Shown piece after piece: positions 46,829 to 54,466 of a DNA stretch of 64,000 nt. The DNA comes from Ruminococcaceae bacterium AM07-15 (GTDB taxonomy: Bacteria > Bacillota > Clostridia > Oscillospirales > Butyricicoccaceae). Positions within the stretch are counted from its first letter, which is position 1; each line of letters starts with the position of its first letter. A model generated the notes under the pieces. The model was not told where the DNA came from and made no database searches. It saw nothing but the letters and a program-made list of their open reading frames with translations. The translations under genes and the position numbers were made by a program. The stretch is taken from assembly GCA_003477405.1 (NCBI GenBank), contig QUDE01000013.1, forward strand, positions 1-64,000, in the 5' to 3' direction.

Positions 46829-48253
46829 TTATTTTTCTTCGGTCACTTCAGGCTGCTCTTTCTTGGGGGAGGCCGCAGGGACGGCAGATTCTGCTTCCTC
46901 TTTTTTGTCGCTGCCCAGGAAAGAGGGCAGATTCATTCCGGCCATGTCGAACAGCTCGTTCATGGGGGGCAGGGATTTCATCAGCCCGGAGACAAAACCG
47001 GCGGTGGCCGTTTTGCCCTGGCCGTTTTCGCCGCTGTCCCAAACGGTGACCTTGTCGATCTTGATGTTCTTCACCGCTTCCACCTGGACACGCAGCAGTT
47101 CTTCCATCTTGTCGGCCAGCAGCAGACGCAGCGCGGCATCGGGATCGCCGCCGGCGGCCTGCACGATCTCCCGCAGACCATCGGCCTGCTTGGTGAGCAT
47201 GGCCTGCATACCGGTGGCTTCGGCCTGCATCTTGGCCAGGATGGCGTCGGCTTCACCCTTGGCCTTCCGGCGGATCTGCTCGGCCTGGGCCTCGGCTTCC
47301 AGCTCCAGCTTCCGCTTTTCGATCTCGGTCTTGACGATGATATCGGCTTCCTGGGTGGCCTTTTCCCGGGCGGCACGGGCCACTTCGGCCTGCTGCTCGG
47401 CGGCGTAGGCCTCTTCCAGAGCACGGGCGGCCTGGATCTTTTCGGCGGAGGTGGCGATCTTCAAAGCTTCCGCTTCCTTTTCACGCCGGGCGGCGTTGGA
47501 CATGGCCACTTCCATCTTGGCGGCGTTTTCGCCCTTGATGGCCTCGGAATCGGCCTGGGCCACCTGGACACGCTGGTCACGGTGGGCATTGGCTTCGCCG
47601 ATGGAGCCGTCACGGTCTTTTTCGGCCACGCTCTTCTTGGCGTCGTTGATGGCCTTGGCCGCGGCTTCCTTGCCCAGGGCGGCGATATAACCGCTTTCGT
47701 CGCTGATGTCGGTGACATTCACATTGATCAGCCGCAGGCCGATCTTTTTCAGTTCACCTTCCACATTCCGGGAGACCGCTTCCAGGAATTTATCCCGGTC
47801 GGTGTTGATCTCCTCAATGTCCATGGTGGCGATGACCAGACGCAGCTGACCGAAAATGATGTCCTTGGCCAGCTCCTGGACTTCCTCCAGCTTGAGCCCC
47901 AGCAGCCGCTCGGCGGCGTTCTGCATGACGGCGGGCTCGGTGGAGATGCCCACGGTGAAACGGGAGGGCACATTGATGCGGATGTTCTGCCGGGACAGGG
48001 CGTTTTCCAGATCCACCGAAATGGACAGGGGGGTCAGGTCCAGAAATTCCCGGGCCTGGATCACCGGCCAGACGAAGGCGGCGCCGCCGTGGATGCACTT
48101 GGCGCTGCGGGCGCTGCCATCCTTGTTGCTGCCCACTTTACCGTAAATGACCATCACTTTGTCGGAAGGACATTTTTTGTACCGGGACAAAATCAGCAGG
48201 ATCATGGAGAAAAGCAGCAGTGCAATGACGCAGACCAGAATCAAAGTTTCCAT
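46829..48253 (-). CDS. Flotillin/SPFH-domain membrane scaffold protein
   Basis: The 474-residue protein has a hydrophobic N-terminal hairpin (about 4-24), the SPFH domain (about 30-200; FTVGISTEPAVMQNAAERLL, LRLINVNVTDISDESGYI) and a long Ala/Glu/Lys coiled coil (about 210-350). The C-terminus is variable and acidic (PAASPKKEQPEVTEEK). Flotillins scaffold membrane microdomains and influence fluidity and wall synthesis. GAGG precedes the ATG. The NfeD-family gene upstream is its usual operon partner (FloT-YuaF type). Confidence 0.95.
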   Translation of the reverse strand: METLILVCVIALLLFSMILLILSRYKKCPSDKVMVIYGKVGSNKDGSARSAKCIHGGAAFVWPVIQAREFLDLTPLSISVDLENALSRQNIRINVPSRFTVGISTEPAVMQNAAERLLGLKLEEVQELAKDIIFGQLRLVIATMDIEEINTDRDKFLEAVSRNVEGELKKIGLRLINVNVTDISDESGYIAALGKEAAAKAINDAKKSVAEKDRDGSIGEANAHRDQRVQVAQADSEAIKGENAAKMEVAMSNAARREKEAEALKIATSAEKIQAARALEEAYAAEQQAEVARAAREKATQEADIIVKTEIEKRKLELEAEAQAEQIRRKAKGEADAILAKMQAEATGMQAMLTKQADGLREIVQAAGGDPDAALRLLLADKMEELLRVQVEAVKNIKIDKVTVWDSGENGQGKTATAGFVSGLMKSLPPMNELFDMAGMNLPSFLGSDKKEEAESAVPAASPKKEQPEVTEEK

Positions 48254-48294
48254 TCTTCATACCTCTTTTCTTTTTCTTTTTGTGAAAAGCCGCG

Positions 48295-48966
48295 TTATTT
48301 GCGGCAGACTACCATAATGGGGCCGGACAGGCCCACGACCTGGACGGACTGTCCGGTTTTCAGTGGCTCCGGCTCGTCGGTAAGGGCCTCAAATTCCCCC
48401 AGCTGGCCCTGGAGCACCAATGTGATTTTTCCGGTGCCCTGGCGGCGGGGCGGCACGGTGAGATAGACGGTGCCGCAAAGGCCCAGGGCGTTTTTCAGGT
48501 CCATGGTGCCGTCGGATTGCAGACGCAGGGCCCCCCGCAGCATCAGGGCCAGCACCACCATGGCCCCAATGCCCAGCAAAAAGGCGATGAGGGTGGATAA
48601 GCCTCCCGACATACCGCTGCGGCTGAGGGCCAGCCCGGCCCAGCCGAACACCGAGAAGAAGGCCACAAGGCCACGGATGGTAAAGATGCGCAGTCCCGGG
48701 TCGGGTTCCAGAGCGTGGCCGCCTTCCCCATCCCAGCTGTCCGGCACATCGGCGTCCGGGGTGTCCAGATCAGGGGCATCCAGGTCGGGTGCGGTGCCGT
48801 CTCCGGTGTCCAGCCCGGATGTGTCGCTGTCCAGATCCCCGTCCCCTCCGGCGCCCAGGCCGAAGAGCAGCAGGATGGTCTGGATGCACAGGATCAGGGT
48901 GGCGGGAATGGCCACATAGGCAAAAAAGTGTTGCAAAGCGTCCAGTGAGTTCCACCAGTTCAGCAT
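48295..48966 (-). CDS. NfeD-family membrane protein, flotillin partner
   Basis: The 223-residue protein has one transmembrane segment near residues 12-37, an extracellular Asp-rich loop (GDLDSDTSGLDTGDGTAPDL), two further segments (about 95-145) and a C-terminal OB-like NfeD domain (LCGTVYLTVPPRRQGTGKIT, SVQVVGLSGPIMVV). NfeD proteins are encoded beside flotillins in many bacteria and act with them in the membrane. GGAGG lies ten bases before the ATG. The acidic loop could bind cations. Confidence 0.85.
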   Translation of the reverse strand: MLNWWNSLDALQHFFAYVAIPATLILCIQTILLLFGLGAGGDGDLDSDTSGLDTGDGTAPDLDAPDLDTPDADVPDSWDGEGGHALEPDPGLRIFTIRGLVAFFSVFGWAGLALSRSGMSGGLSTLIAFLLGIGAMVVLALMLRGALRLQSDGTMDLKNALGLCGTVYLTVPPRRQGTGKITLVLQGQLGEFEALTDEPEPLKTGQSVQVVGLSGPIMVVCRK

Positions 48967-49019
48967 ATCCCTTTTTCCTCCATTTCAAAGGCGGTGGTTT
49001 TCATTCTATCAAAAGCCCC

Positions 49020-49580
49020 TCAGTCTTCCATACGCCCGATCAGCAGGTTGGCCTGCTGGGTCAGTCGGGAGGCCAGGTGGGCGGTGACGATGATGCGCAG
49101 CACCAGCAGTACCCGGTCACGGGCCCCGGCAAAAGGTTCCTGGTACCCTTCCAGCACCTGGCGGCACCGCTCTTCCAGCTGCGACAGTCCATCCAGCTTG
49201 TCATTTTCCAGGGAAAAGACCACCCGGATGATATAGAGATAGAGCTGGCTGTCGTCGATGCTGTCATCGGAATTTTTGTCCAGCTGGCCGTTGATATAGG
49301 AAAGCAGACGGCAGATGGTGGGCAGGGGCAGCGTGTCTTTTAGCATATGGATGATGAGAATACGGCATAATTGGCTGCGATCGTAGCGCTTGTTCTGGGG
49401 CGGGGGTAAAAAGCCCCGCTTGACCCAATTCTGGATGGTGTGGGGTTCCAGCCCGGTGAATTGGGACACCTGAGAGAGCATCAGCCCCCCGGTGAGAAAC
49501 AGGGAACTGAGAATGTCGTCGGCGGCCTGGGGGTTTGAGATGTCCACTTCCACTGTGGCGCCGGGCAAGGTTTTCAGCAT
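49020..49580 (-). CDS. DUF1836 MerR-like regulator
   Basis: The 186-residue protein has an HTH with MerR-like sequence (MLSQVSQFTGLEPHTIQNWV, then RYDRSQLCRILIIHML), matching DUF1836. The C-terminal half is helical with no known ligand motif. AAGGAG precedes the ATG. A GTCA-N2-TGAC palindrome sits inside its own consensus promoter, suggesting autoregulation. Targets are unknown. It lies between the NfeD and calcium-ATPase genes, all on the minus strand. Confidence 0.85.
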   Translation of the reverse strand: MLKTLPGATVEVDISNPQAADDILSSLFLTGGLMLSQVSQFTGLEPHTIQNWVKRGFLPPPQNKRYDRSQLCRILIIHMLKDTLPLPTICRLLSYINGQLDKNSDDSIDDSQLYLYIIRVVFSLENDKLDGLSQLEERCRQVLEGYQEPFAGARDRVLLVLRIIVTAHLASRLTQQANLLIGRMED

Positions 49581-49644
49581 GGCGATTCTCCTTTCTCCCC
49601 CGCCAAAAGAAAGGGTCAGGGGTCTGTGCTATCAGGTTGATGTG

Positions 49645-49673
49645 ATTATACTACATGGTCACATGACTGTCAA
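49645..49673 (-). promoter_or_regulatory. Consensus promoter of the DUF1836 gene with embedded palindrome
   Basis: On the minus strand TTGACA (49673-49668), a 17-base spacer and TATAAT (49650-49645). GTCACATGAC at 49658-49667 is an inverted repeat (GTCA/TGAC) next to the -35 box, a candidate operator. Confidence 0.75.
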
Positions 49674-49747
49674 GAGGGATCAAAAGATTTTCAAAGGGCA
49701 AAACAAAGCCCGGCCCATAAGAGGGCCGGGCGAAATGGCGGGATCAT

Positions 49748-52429
49748 TTAGAAGGGACTGCGGCTGCGGCGGAGACGGCCGCCGGGGCCCCGGCGCAGAA
49801 TGAGCTTGCGGACAAAGTCCACCGGGATCACCGAGAAGGCCAGAAGCAGCACCAGTTGGAAAGCCGGAAGGGGCAGAGGGGAGGTACGGAACAGCGAGCC
49901 GCCCCGGTAGATCAGCAGGCACTGGACCAGCCCCACCATCACCATAATGAAAAGGAAGCGGGGGTTTTTTCCCAGATGGGCCAGCAGATTCAGCCGTTCG
50001 GTGCGGGCATTGAAGCTGTTGAACACACCACAGAAGATGAACAGGGCAAAAAATCCGGTGAGCAGATAGAAGGAGGCCTGCTGGGGAGGAAGGACCTGGG
50101 TAAGCAGCGGCAGTTTCAGGAAGGCCAGGCAGAGCAGAATGGTGTAAAACCCCATGCACAGCACCTGATGGAGCATGGCGGAGGTAAAGATGGGTTCATC
50201 CCGCTTTTTGGGCGGCTCTTCCATGTATTCTTCCAGAGGGGCTTCTCCGGCGTAGGCCAGGGCGGCCAGGGTGTCCATGATAATGTTCACCCACAGCATC
50301 TGCACCACCGTGATGGGGTTTTCCACTCCCAGGAAGGGCCCCAGCACCGAAACACCCACGGCGCACAGGTTCATGGTCAGCTGAAAGACGATGAACTTCC
50401 GGATGCTTTTAAAAATGGTGCGGCCATAGAGGATGGCCTTGCCGATGCTTTGGAAGTTGTCGTCCAGAATGACGATGTCCCCTGCCTCCTTGGCCACCTC
50501 GGTGCCGCTGCCCATGGCAAAGCCCACATCGGACAGCTTGAGGGCAGGGGCGTCGTTGATGCCGTCGCCGGTCATGCCGGCCACCATCCCCATCTCCTGG
50601 GCCAGGGTGACCAGCCGGCTTTTGTCCTGGGGCATGGCCCGGGCCACCACCCGCAGCCGGGGCAGAAGGGCCTTGACCTCTTCATCGGACAGGGCGGCAA
50701 GTTCGTCATGGGTCAGGGCCAGCCGGTCATTTTCCCGGCACAGCCCGGCCTTTTCTCCCATGGCCAGGGCGGTATCCTTGTTGTCCCCGGTGATCATCAC
50801 CACCTGCACTCCGGCCCGCCGCACCTGCTCCACCGCCTTTTTCACCTGGGGCCGCAGGGTGTCGCCAATGGCGATGAGCCCCAGGAAGGTAAGGCCGGAC
50901 AGAGTGTTGCCGCCCGTTTCTCCGGGGGCATAGGCCAGGGCCAGCACCCGGTAGGCCTTCTTTGTCAGCTCCTGCCAGGCCCGGCGGACTTTTTCCTGAG
51001 AAAAGGGCAGGGCAGAGCCGTCGGCGGAGAGATACTGGGTGCAGCCCGGGAGGATCTGCTCCGGCGCTCCTTTCACCAAAGTGAGGGTCTGGCCGCTGTC
51101 CCGCAGGGTCACCGCCGAAAACTTCCGGCGGCTGTCAAAGGGGGAGCGCCAGGAGGGAGCAGGGGCGGTATACTGCCGGGCCTGGGTGAGAAAAAACTGA
51201 AGCAAGGCCCGGTCGGTGGCGTTGCCTCCCACCGGCTGGCCCTGGCCGGACAGGGTGCTTTCGTTGTTATAGGCTCCGCAGAGGAAGCACAGCCGGTAGA
51301 GTGGCAATGAGTGCTCCCGCAGGGACTGGGGGCTGGCAAAGTGCCCGCCCTCTCCGGTGACCAACTCCCGCACTTGCAGTTTGCCCCGGGTGAGGGTGCC
51401 GGTCTTGTCGGTGAACAGGATGTTCAGGCTGCCGGAGGTCTCGATGCCTACCAGCTTGCGCACCAGCACATGGTCCCGGAGCATCCGGCGCATATTGGAG
51501 GAGAGCACCACGGTGATCATCATGGGCAGGCCCTCGGGTACGGCCACCACCAAAACGGTGACGGCCAGGGTCAGGCTTTCCAGCAAAAGCCCCAGAAACT
51601 GGGGCGGCTGGGAAAGCAGGGACAGAAGGGCCGGGGTCTGAAAGCCGGTGAGCTGCCACATTTCCCCCAGCAGGTCGGCCAGGGCCACCAGAATGGCGGC
51701 GGCAAAACCCAGTCGGCTGAGGGTGTCGGCCAGCCCTTCCAGACGCAGCTTGAGGGGGCTTTGCCGGGTGTCCTGCTGCATCTGCCGGGCCATGCCGCCA
51801 TAAAATGTGCTGTCACCCACCCGTTGCACCTGCATGAGCCCATTTCCGGCGCACACCACCGTGCCCCGGAACAGCTGGTTTTCCCTGGAAAGATCCCAGC
51901 CCTCCCGGGCGCCTCCGGGGACTTTCTGGGCTTCCCGGCTTTCTCCGTTGAGGGAGGATTGGTCCACCGCCAGCTTTCCTTCCACCAGAAGGCCGTCGGC
52001 GGGAATACGCTCGCCGCTTTCCAGCAGCACCAGGTCCCCCACCACCACTTCTTCCAGAGGGATGAGGGCGATTTTTCCCTCCCGCATCACCCGGCACCGC
52101 AGGGCCTGGGCTTCCTGCTGCAAACGGAGGAAGGCCGATTCGCTGCCGTACTCCGACAGGGTGGACACGAAGGTGGCCAGGAAAATGGCGATGGCAATGC
52201 CCACCGATTCAAACCAGTTCTGTTCTTTGAAGACAAAAAGAAGATTGAGCAAAAGGGCGGCCAGCAGAATTTTAATGATGGGGTCGCCAAAATTGCTCAG
52301 CAGCTGCTTTCCAAAACCCGACCGCCCCTGTTTGGTCAGAGCGTTGGAGCCGTGCTTTTGCCGGGATCGCTCCACAGCCTGGGGAGAAAGCCCCCGGGCG
52401 GCCAGGGAGGGGGATGTTGTCCGTTCCAT
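49748..52429 (-). CDS. Cation-transporting P-type ATPase, calcium (PMCA/SERCA) type
   Basis: The ~893-residue P-IIA/B-type pump has an N-terminal cation-ATPase domain (LSPQAVERSRQKHGSNALTK), ten membrane segments and actuator motif SSLNGESREA. The phosphorylation site DKTGTLTRGK is near residue 345, the hinge is MTGDGINDAPALK, and the ion-binding helix VVAVPEGLPMMI is the calcium-pump signature. It exports Ca2+ or a similar cation at the cost of ATP. The start is ATG 52429 or the GTG at 52441. It is divergent from the ferredoxin operon. Confidence 0.94.
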   Translation of the reverse strand: MERTTSPSLAARGLSPQAVERSRQKHGSNALTKQGRSGFGKQLLSNFGDPIIKILLAALLLNLLFVFKEQNWFESVGIAIAIFLATFVSTLSEYGSESAFLRLQQEAQALRCRVMREGKIALIPLEEVVVGDLVLLESGERIPADGLLVEGKLAVDQSSLNGESREAQKVPGGAREGWDLSRENQLFRGTVVCAGNGLMQVQRVGDSTFYGGMARQMQQDTRQSPLKLRLEGLADTLSRLGFAAAILVALADLLGEMWQLTGFQTPALLSLLSQPPQFLGLLLESLTLAVTVLVVAVPEGLPMMITVVLSSNMRRMLRDHVLVRKLVGIETSGSLNILFTDKTGTLTRGKLQVRELVTGEGGHFASPQSLREHSLPLYRLCFLCGAYNNESTLSGQGQPVGGNATDRALLQFFLTQARQYTAPAPSWRSPFDSRRKFSAVTLRDSGQTLTLVKGAPEQILPGCTQYLSADGSALPFSQEKVRRAWQELTKKAYRVLALAYAPGETGGNTLSGLTFLGLIAIGDTLRPQVKKAVEQVRRAGVQVVMITGDNKDTALAMGEKAGLCRENDRLALTHDELAALSDEEVKALLPRLRVVARAMPQDKSRLVTLAQEMGMVAGMTGDGINDAPALKLSDVGFAMGSGTEVAKEAGDIVILDDNFQSIGKAILYGRTIFKSIRKFIVFQLTMNLCAVGVSVLGPFLGVENPITVVQMLWVNIIMDTLAALAYAGEAPLEEYMEEPPKKRDEPIFTSAMLHQVLCMGFYTILLCLAFLKLPLLTQVLPPQQASFYLLTGFFALFIFCGVFNSFNARTERLNLLAHLGKNPRFLFIMVMVGLVQCLLIYRGGSLFRTSPLPLPAFQLVLLLAFSVIPVDFVRKLILRRGPGGRLRRSRSPF

Positions 52430-52506
52430 GTTTTTTTTCACACCTTTCTTTTGGGAGGGCCAGTCCTACACCTCCACTCTATGGCACGGGAAGGAAAAAT
52501 ATGCCC

Positions 52507-52535
52507 TTGCACCAGGAGGGGAAAGATGATATATT
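52507..52535 (+). promoter_or_regulatory. Promoter of the ferredoxin-NapH-ArsR operon
   Basis: TTGCAC (52507-52512), a 17-base spacer and TATATT (52530-52535). Confidence 0.6.
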
Positions 52536-52538
52536 AGT

Positions 52539-52561
52539 AATTGCTTAATTACTTAATTATT
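52539..52561 (+). promoter_or_regulatory. Candidate ArsR operator downstream of the -10 box
   Basis: AATTGCTTAATTACTTAATT contains two TTAATTA-type half-sites at the transcription start. The last gene of the operon encodes an ArsR-family repressor, so autoregulation is likely. Confidence 0.5.
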
Positions 52562-52576
52562 GGCAGGAGGAAAGGT

Positions 52577-52780
52577 ATGGCAGGAAAACGATTGGCCCAG
52601 GTGGGAAAAAACTGCGTGGCCTGCGGCAGCTGTCTGGAGGTGTGCCCTTTGGGGGCCATTTCCATCTGGAAGGGCGTCATCGCCCAGGTAAGCGGAGAAA
52701 AGTGTGTGGGCTGCGGAAAATGCGCCAGGGAGTGTCCGGCCTCGGCCATCCTTGTAACAGAACGGGAGGTGCAGCAATGA
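52577..52780 (+). CDS. Small 2x[4Fe-4S] ferredoxin-like protein
   Basis: 67 residues with two four-cysteine clusters: CVACGSCLEVCP and CVGCGKCARECP. Both bind [4Fe-4S] and pass electrons. GGAGG lies six bases before the ATG at 52577. The stop overlaps the next start (ATGA). The partner is probably the membrane iron-sulfur protein that follows. Confidence 0.92.
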   Translation: MAGKRLAQVGKNCVACGSCLEVCPLGAISIWKGVIAQVSGEKCVGCGKCARECPASAILVTEREVQQ

Positions 52781-53373
52781 AGAAAACCGGCCGGAAGCGG
52801 CCCTGGTATGAATACCTGTGGATCGTGACCCCCATTTATCTGGGGCTGGGATTTTTCAACATCCTCTTTGCCTGGCTGGGGATGATTTTCTTCTGTCTGC
52901 CCTTGATTATCGCTTTGGCTGGCGGGGGAAAACTCTATTGCAACCGCTATTGTGACCGTGGCCGGTTCTTTGCCTTGCTGGGAGGGAAACTGGGCCTGTC
53001 CTGCCGCCGTCCCACTCCACGGTGGCTGGGCAGCAAATGGTTCCGCTATGGATTTCTGATCTTCTTTTTCGCCATGTTCTTCCAGATGCTTTTCGTCACC
53101 TATCTGGTAGGGGCAGGCCAGCAGGAACTGGGTCAGACGGTGAAGCTCTTCTGGACCTTCCGCCTGCCCTGGCACTGGGCCTATCACGGCACCCTGTTTG
53201 CCCCCTGGGTGGCCCAGTTTGCCTTTGGGTTTTATTCTCTGATGCTCACTTCTACCCTCATCGGCTTCATTACCATGGTGTTGTGGATGCCCCGTTCCTG
53301 GTGCGTCTTTTGCCCCATGGGCACCATGACCCAGTTGATCTGCCGGGCGAAAGCCGGAAAGGCCCAGCCATGA
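52777..53373 (+). CDS. NapH/YccM-like membrane iron-sulfur protein
   Basis: The 198-residue protein has about four transmembrane segments (near 17-45, 85-110, 140-160, 160-180). Two cysteine motifs at the membrane faces, LYCNRYCDRG and WCVFCPMGT, are typical of NapH/PceC/RnfD-related polyferredoxin-like proteins. It may move electrons between the small ferredoxin and a membrane or exported acceptor. The cognate reductase is not nearby. It overlaps both neighbours by four bases. Confidence 0.82.
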   Translation: MKKTGRKRPWYEYLWIVTPIYLGLGFFNILFAWLGMIFFCLPLIIALAGGGKLYCNRYCDRGRFFALLGGKLGLSCRRPTPRWLGSKWFRYGFLIFFFAMFFQMLFVTYLVGAGQQELGQTVKLFWTFRLPWHWAYHGTLFAPWVAQFAFGFYSLMLTSTLIGFITMVLWMPRSWCVFCPMGTMTQLICRAKAGKAQP

Positions 53374-53669
53374 GCCGGGGGCTGGAAGAACAGGCCCGCC
53401 AGGTGGCGGAGCTTCTGGGGCGGCTGGCCAATGAAAACCGGCTTCTCATTCTGTGCGCCTTGGAGGACGGCCCCAAGACGGTGGGGCAGATCGGGGAAAA
53501 ACTGCCTTCTTTGACCCGGCCCGCTCTGTCCCAGCATCTGCACCTTCTGCGGGAAGGGGGACTGGTGCAGGGGGAAAAGCAGGGACAGTATGTGGTCTAT
53601 TCCCTATCGGATGAAAGACTCCCCCAGCTGCTGGGCACATTGCGCCGGCTGTACTGCCAGGGAGAATAG
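53370..53669 (+). CDS. ArsR-family winged-helix repressor
   Basis: The 99-residue protein has an ArsR/SmtB winged helix: LANENRLLILCALEDGPKTV, then TRPALSQHLHLLREGGLV (recognition helix) and GQYVVYSLSDERL (wing). It lacks the CxC metal site of ArsR/CadC. The only cysteines are single and far apart, so it may sense redox or another signal. The gene is translationally coupled to the NapH-like gene, and a palindrome-like site lies at the operon promoter. Confidence 0.9.
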   Translation: MSRGLEEQARQVAELLGRLANENRLLILCALEDGPKTVGQIGEKLPSLTRPALSQHLHLLREGGLVQGEKQGQYVVYSLSDERLPQLLGTLRRLYCQGE

Positions 53670-53729
53670 GCTTCCTCTTGCGGGCAAGAGGCAGATGGGG
53701 TATACTGGAAGAAAAAAGGAGGGGATGGG

Positions 53730-54179
53730 ATGGAAGAGCTGCGTCTGCATCCAGTGGGGCATATCCGACGGGAAGGAGAGCGGGTCTTTGTGGAGATTCT
53801 GCCTGCATACCGTCCGGCCCTCAAGGGCATTGAGGAATATGAGTACCTCCATCTTTTGTGGTGGTTTGATCAGAGCCAGGACCCTCACAGCAGAGAAAGG
53901 CTGCTGGTGAAAACACCTCATGCCAACGCTCCCGAACGGCTGGGGGTCTTTGCCACCCGCACACCCCACCGGCCCAATCCCATCGCTCTGGATGTGGTGA
54001 AGGTCTATTGGGTGAACCACGGAAAGGGCCTTTTGCGCATCGATCAAAGCGATGCCTGGGACGGCACACCGGTGCTGGATATCAAGCCCTATGTCCCCGG
54101 CTGCGATCGGGTGGAGGGGGCAGGAACGCCCGCCTGGCACCAGGGCTGGGCCCAAAGCCGTGCCGAAAAAACAGAATAG
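53730..54179 (+). CDS. trmO: TrmO/TsaA-like tRNA m6t6A37 methyltransferase
   Basis: The 149-residue beta-barrel protein starts LHPVGHIR and has GIEEYEYLHLLWWFDQ, then GVFATRTPHRPNPIALDVVKV, the family signature of TrmO (formerly UPF0066). It uses S-adenosylmethionine to methylate t6A37 in some tRNAs. It lacks the extra C-terminal domain of the E. coli protein, as many Firmicutes versions do. AAGGAGGGG precedes the ATG. Confidence 0.93.
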   Translation: MEELRLHPVGHIRREGERVFVEILPAYRPALKGIEEYEYLHLLWWFDQSQDPHSRERLLVKTPHANAPERLGVFATRTPHRPNPIALDVVKVYWVNHGKGLLRIDQSDAWDGTPVLDIKPYVPGCDRVEGAGTPAWHQGWAQSRAEKTE

Positions 54180-54188
54180 GAAAACAAA

Positions 54189-54213
54189 AAAGCCGCCCTT
54201 ATGGGGCGGCTTT
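54189..54213 (+). terminator. Terminator of trmO (first copy)
   Basis: AAAGCCGCCC-TTAT-GGGGCGGCTTT. It recurs at 54399-54426 beyond repeat copy 4. Confidence 0.85.
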
Positions 54214-54398
54214 GAGTGAGTCGAAAAAGTGGCAAAAGCCACTTTTTCGAGTTTTTGCAAGGGTCTTCATGCACGCCTTTGGCGCACACTTGCCCCTTGA
54301 GAGGTGCAAAAATCGACGCGCAGGTCGCCGTTTTTTGCAAATTGATTAAGGGTAGGGCAAACGGTTTCTTTTCGCTATCTAGGTTTTTCGGCAGTCTG
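54214..54398 (+). repeat. Triple-hairpin terminator-nested element, copy 4
   Basis: Hairpin 1 TCGAAAAAGTGGC-AAAA-GCCACTTTTTCGA at 54221-54250. A middle stem holds TTGCAAGGG and CCCCTTGA with the GCACGCCTTTGGCGCACAC core, followed by a third stem GCAAAAATCG...CGTTTTTTGC. The conserved tail AAGGGTAGGGCAAAC ends at CAGTCTG, directly against the second terminator copy. Confidence 0.85.
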
Positions 54399-54426
54399 AA
54401 AGCCGCCCTTTTGGGGCGGCTTTTTT
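54399..54426 (+). terminator. Duplicate trmO terminator
   Basis: AAAGCCGCCC-TTTT-GGGGCGGC is followed by six T, the stronger of the two copies. Confidence 0.88.
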
Positions 54427-54466
54427 CTCTGTTTTGCAAAATATAACGAAGATATAACTTTTAGTA

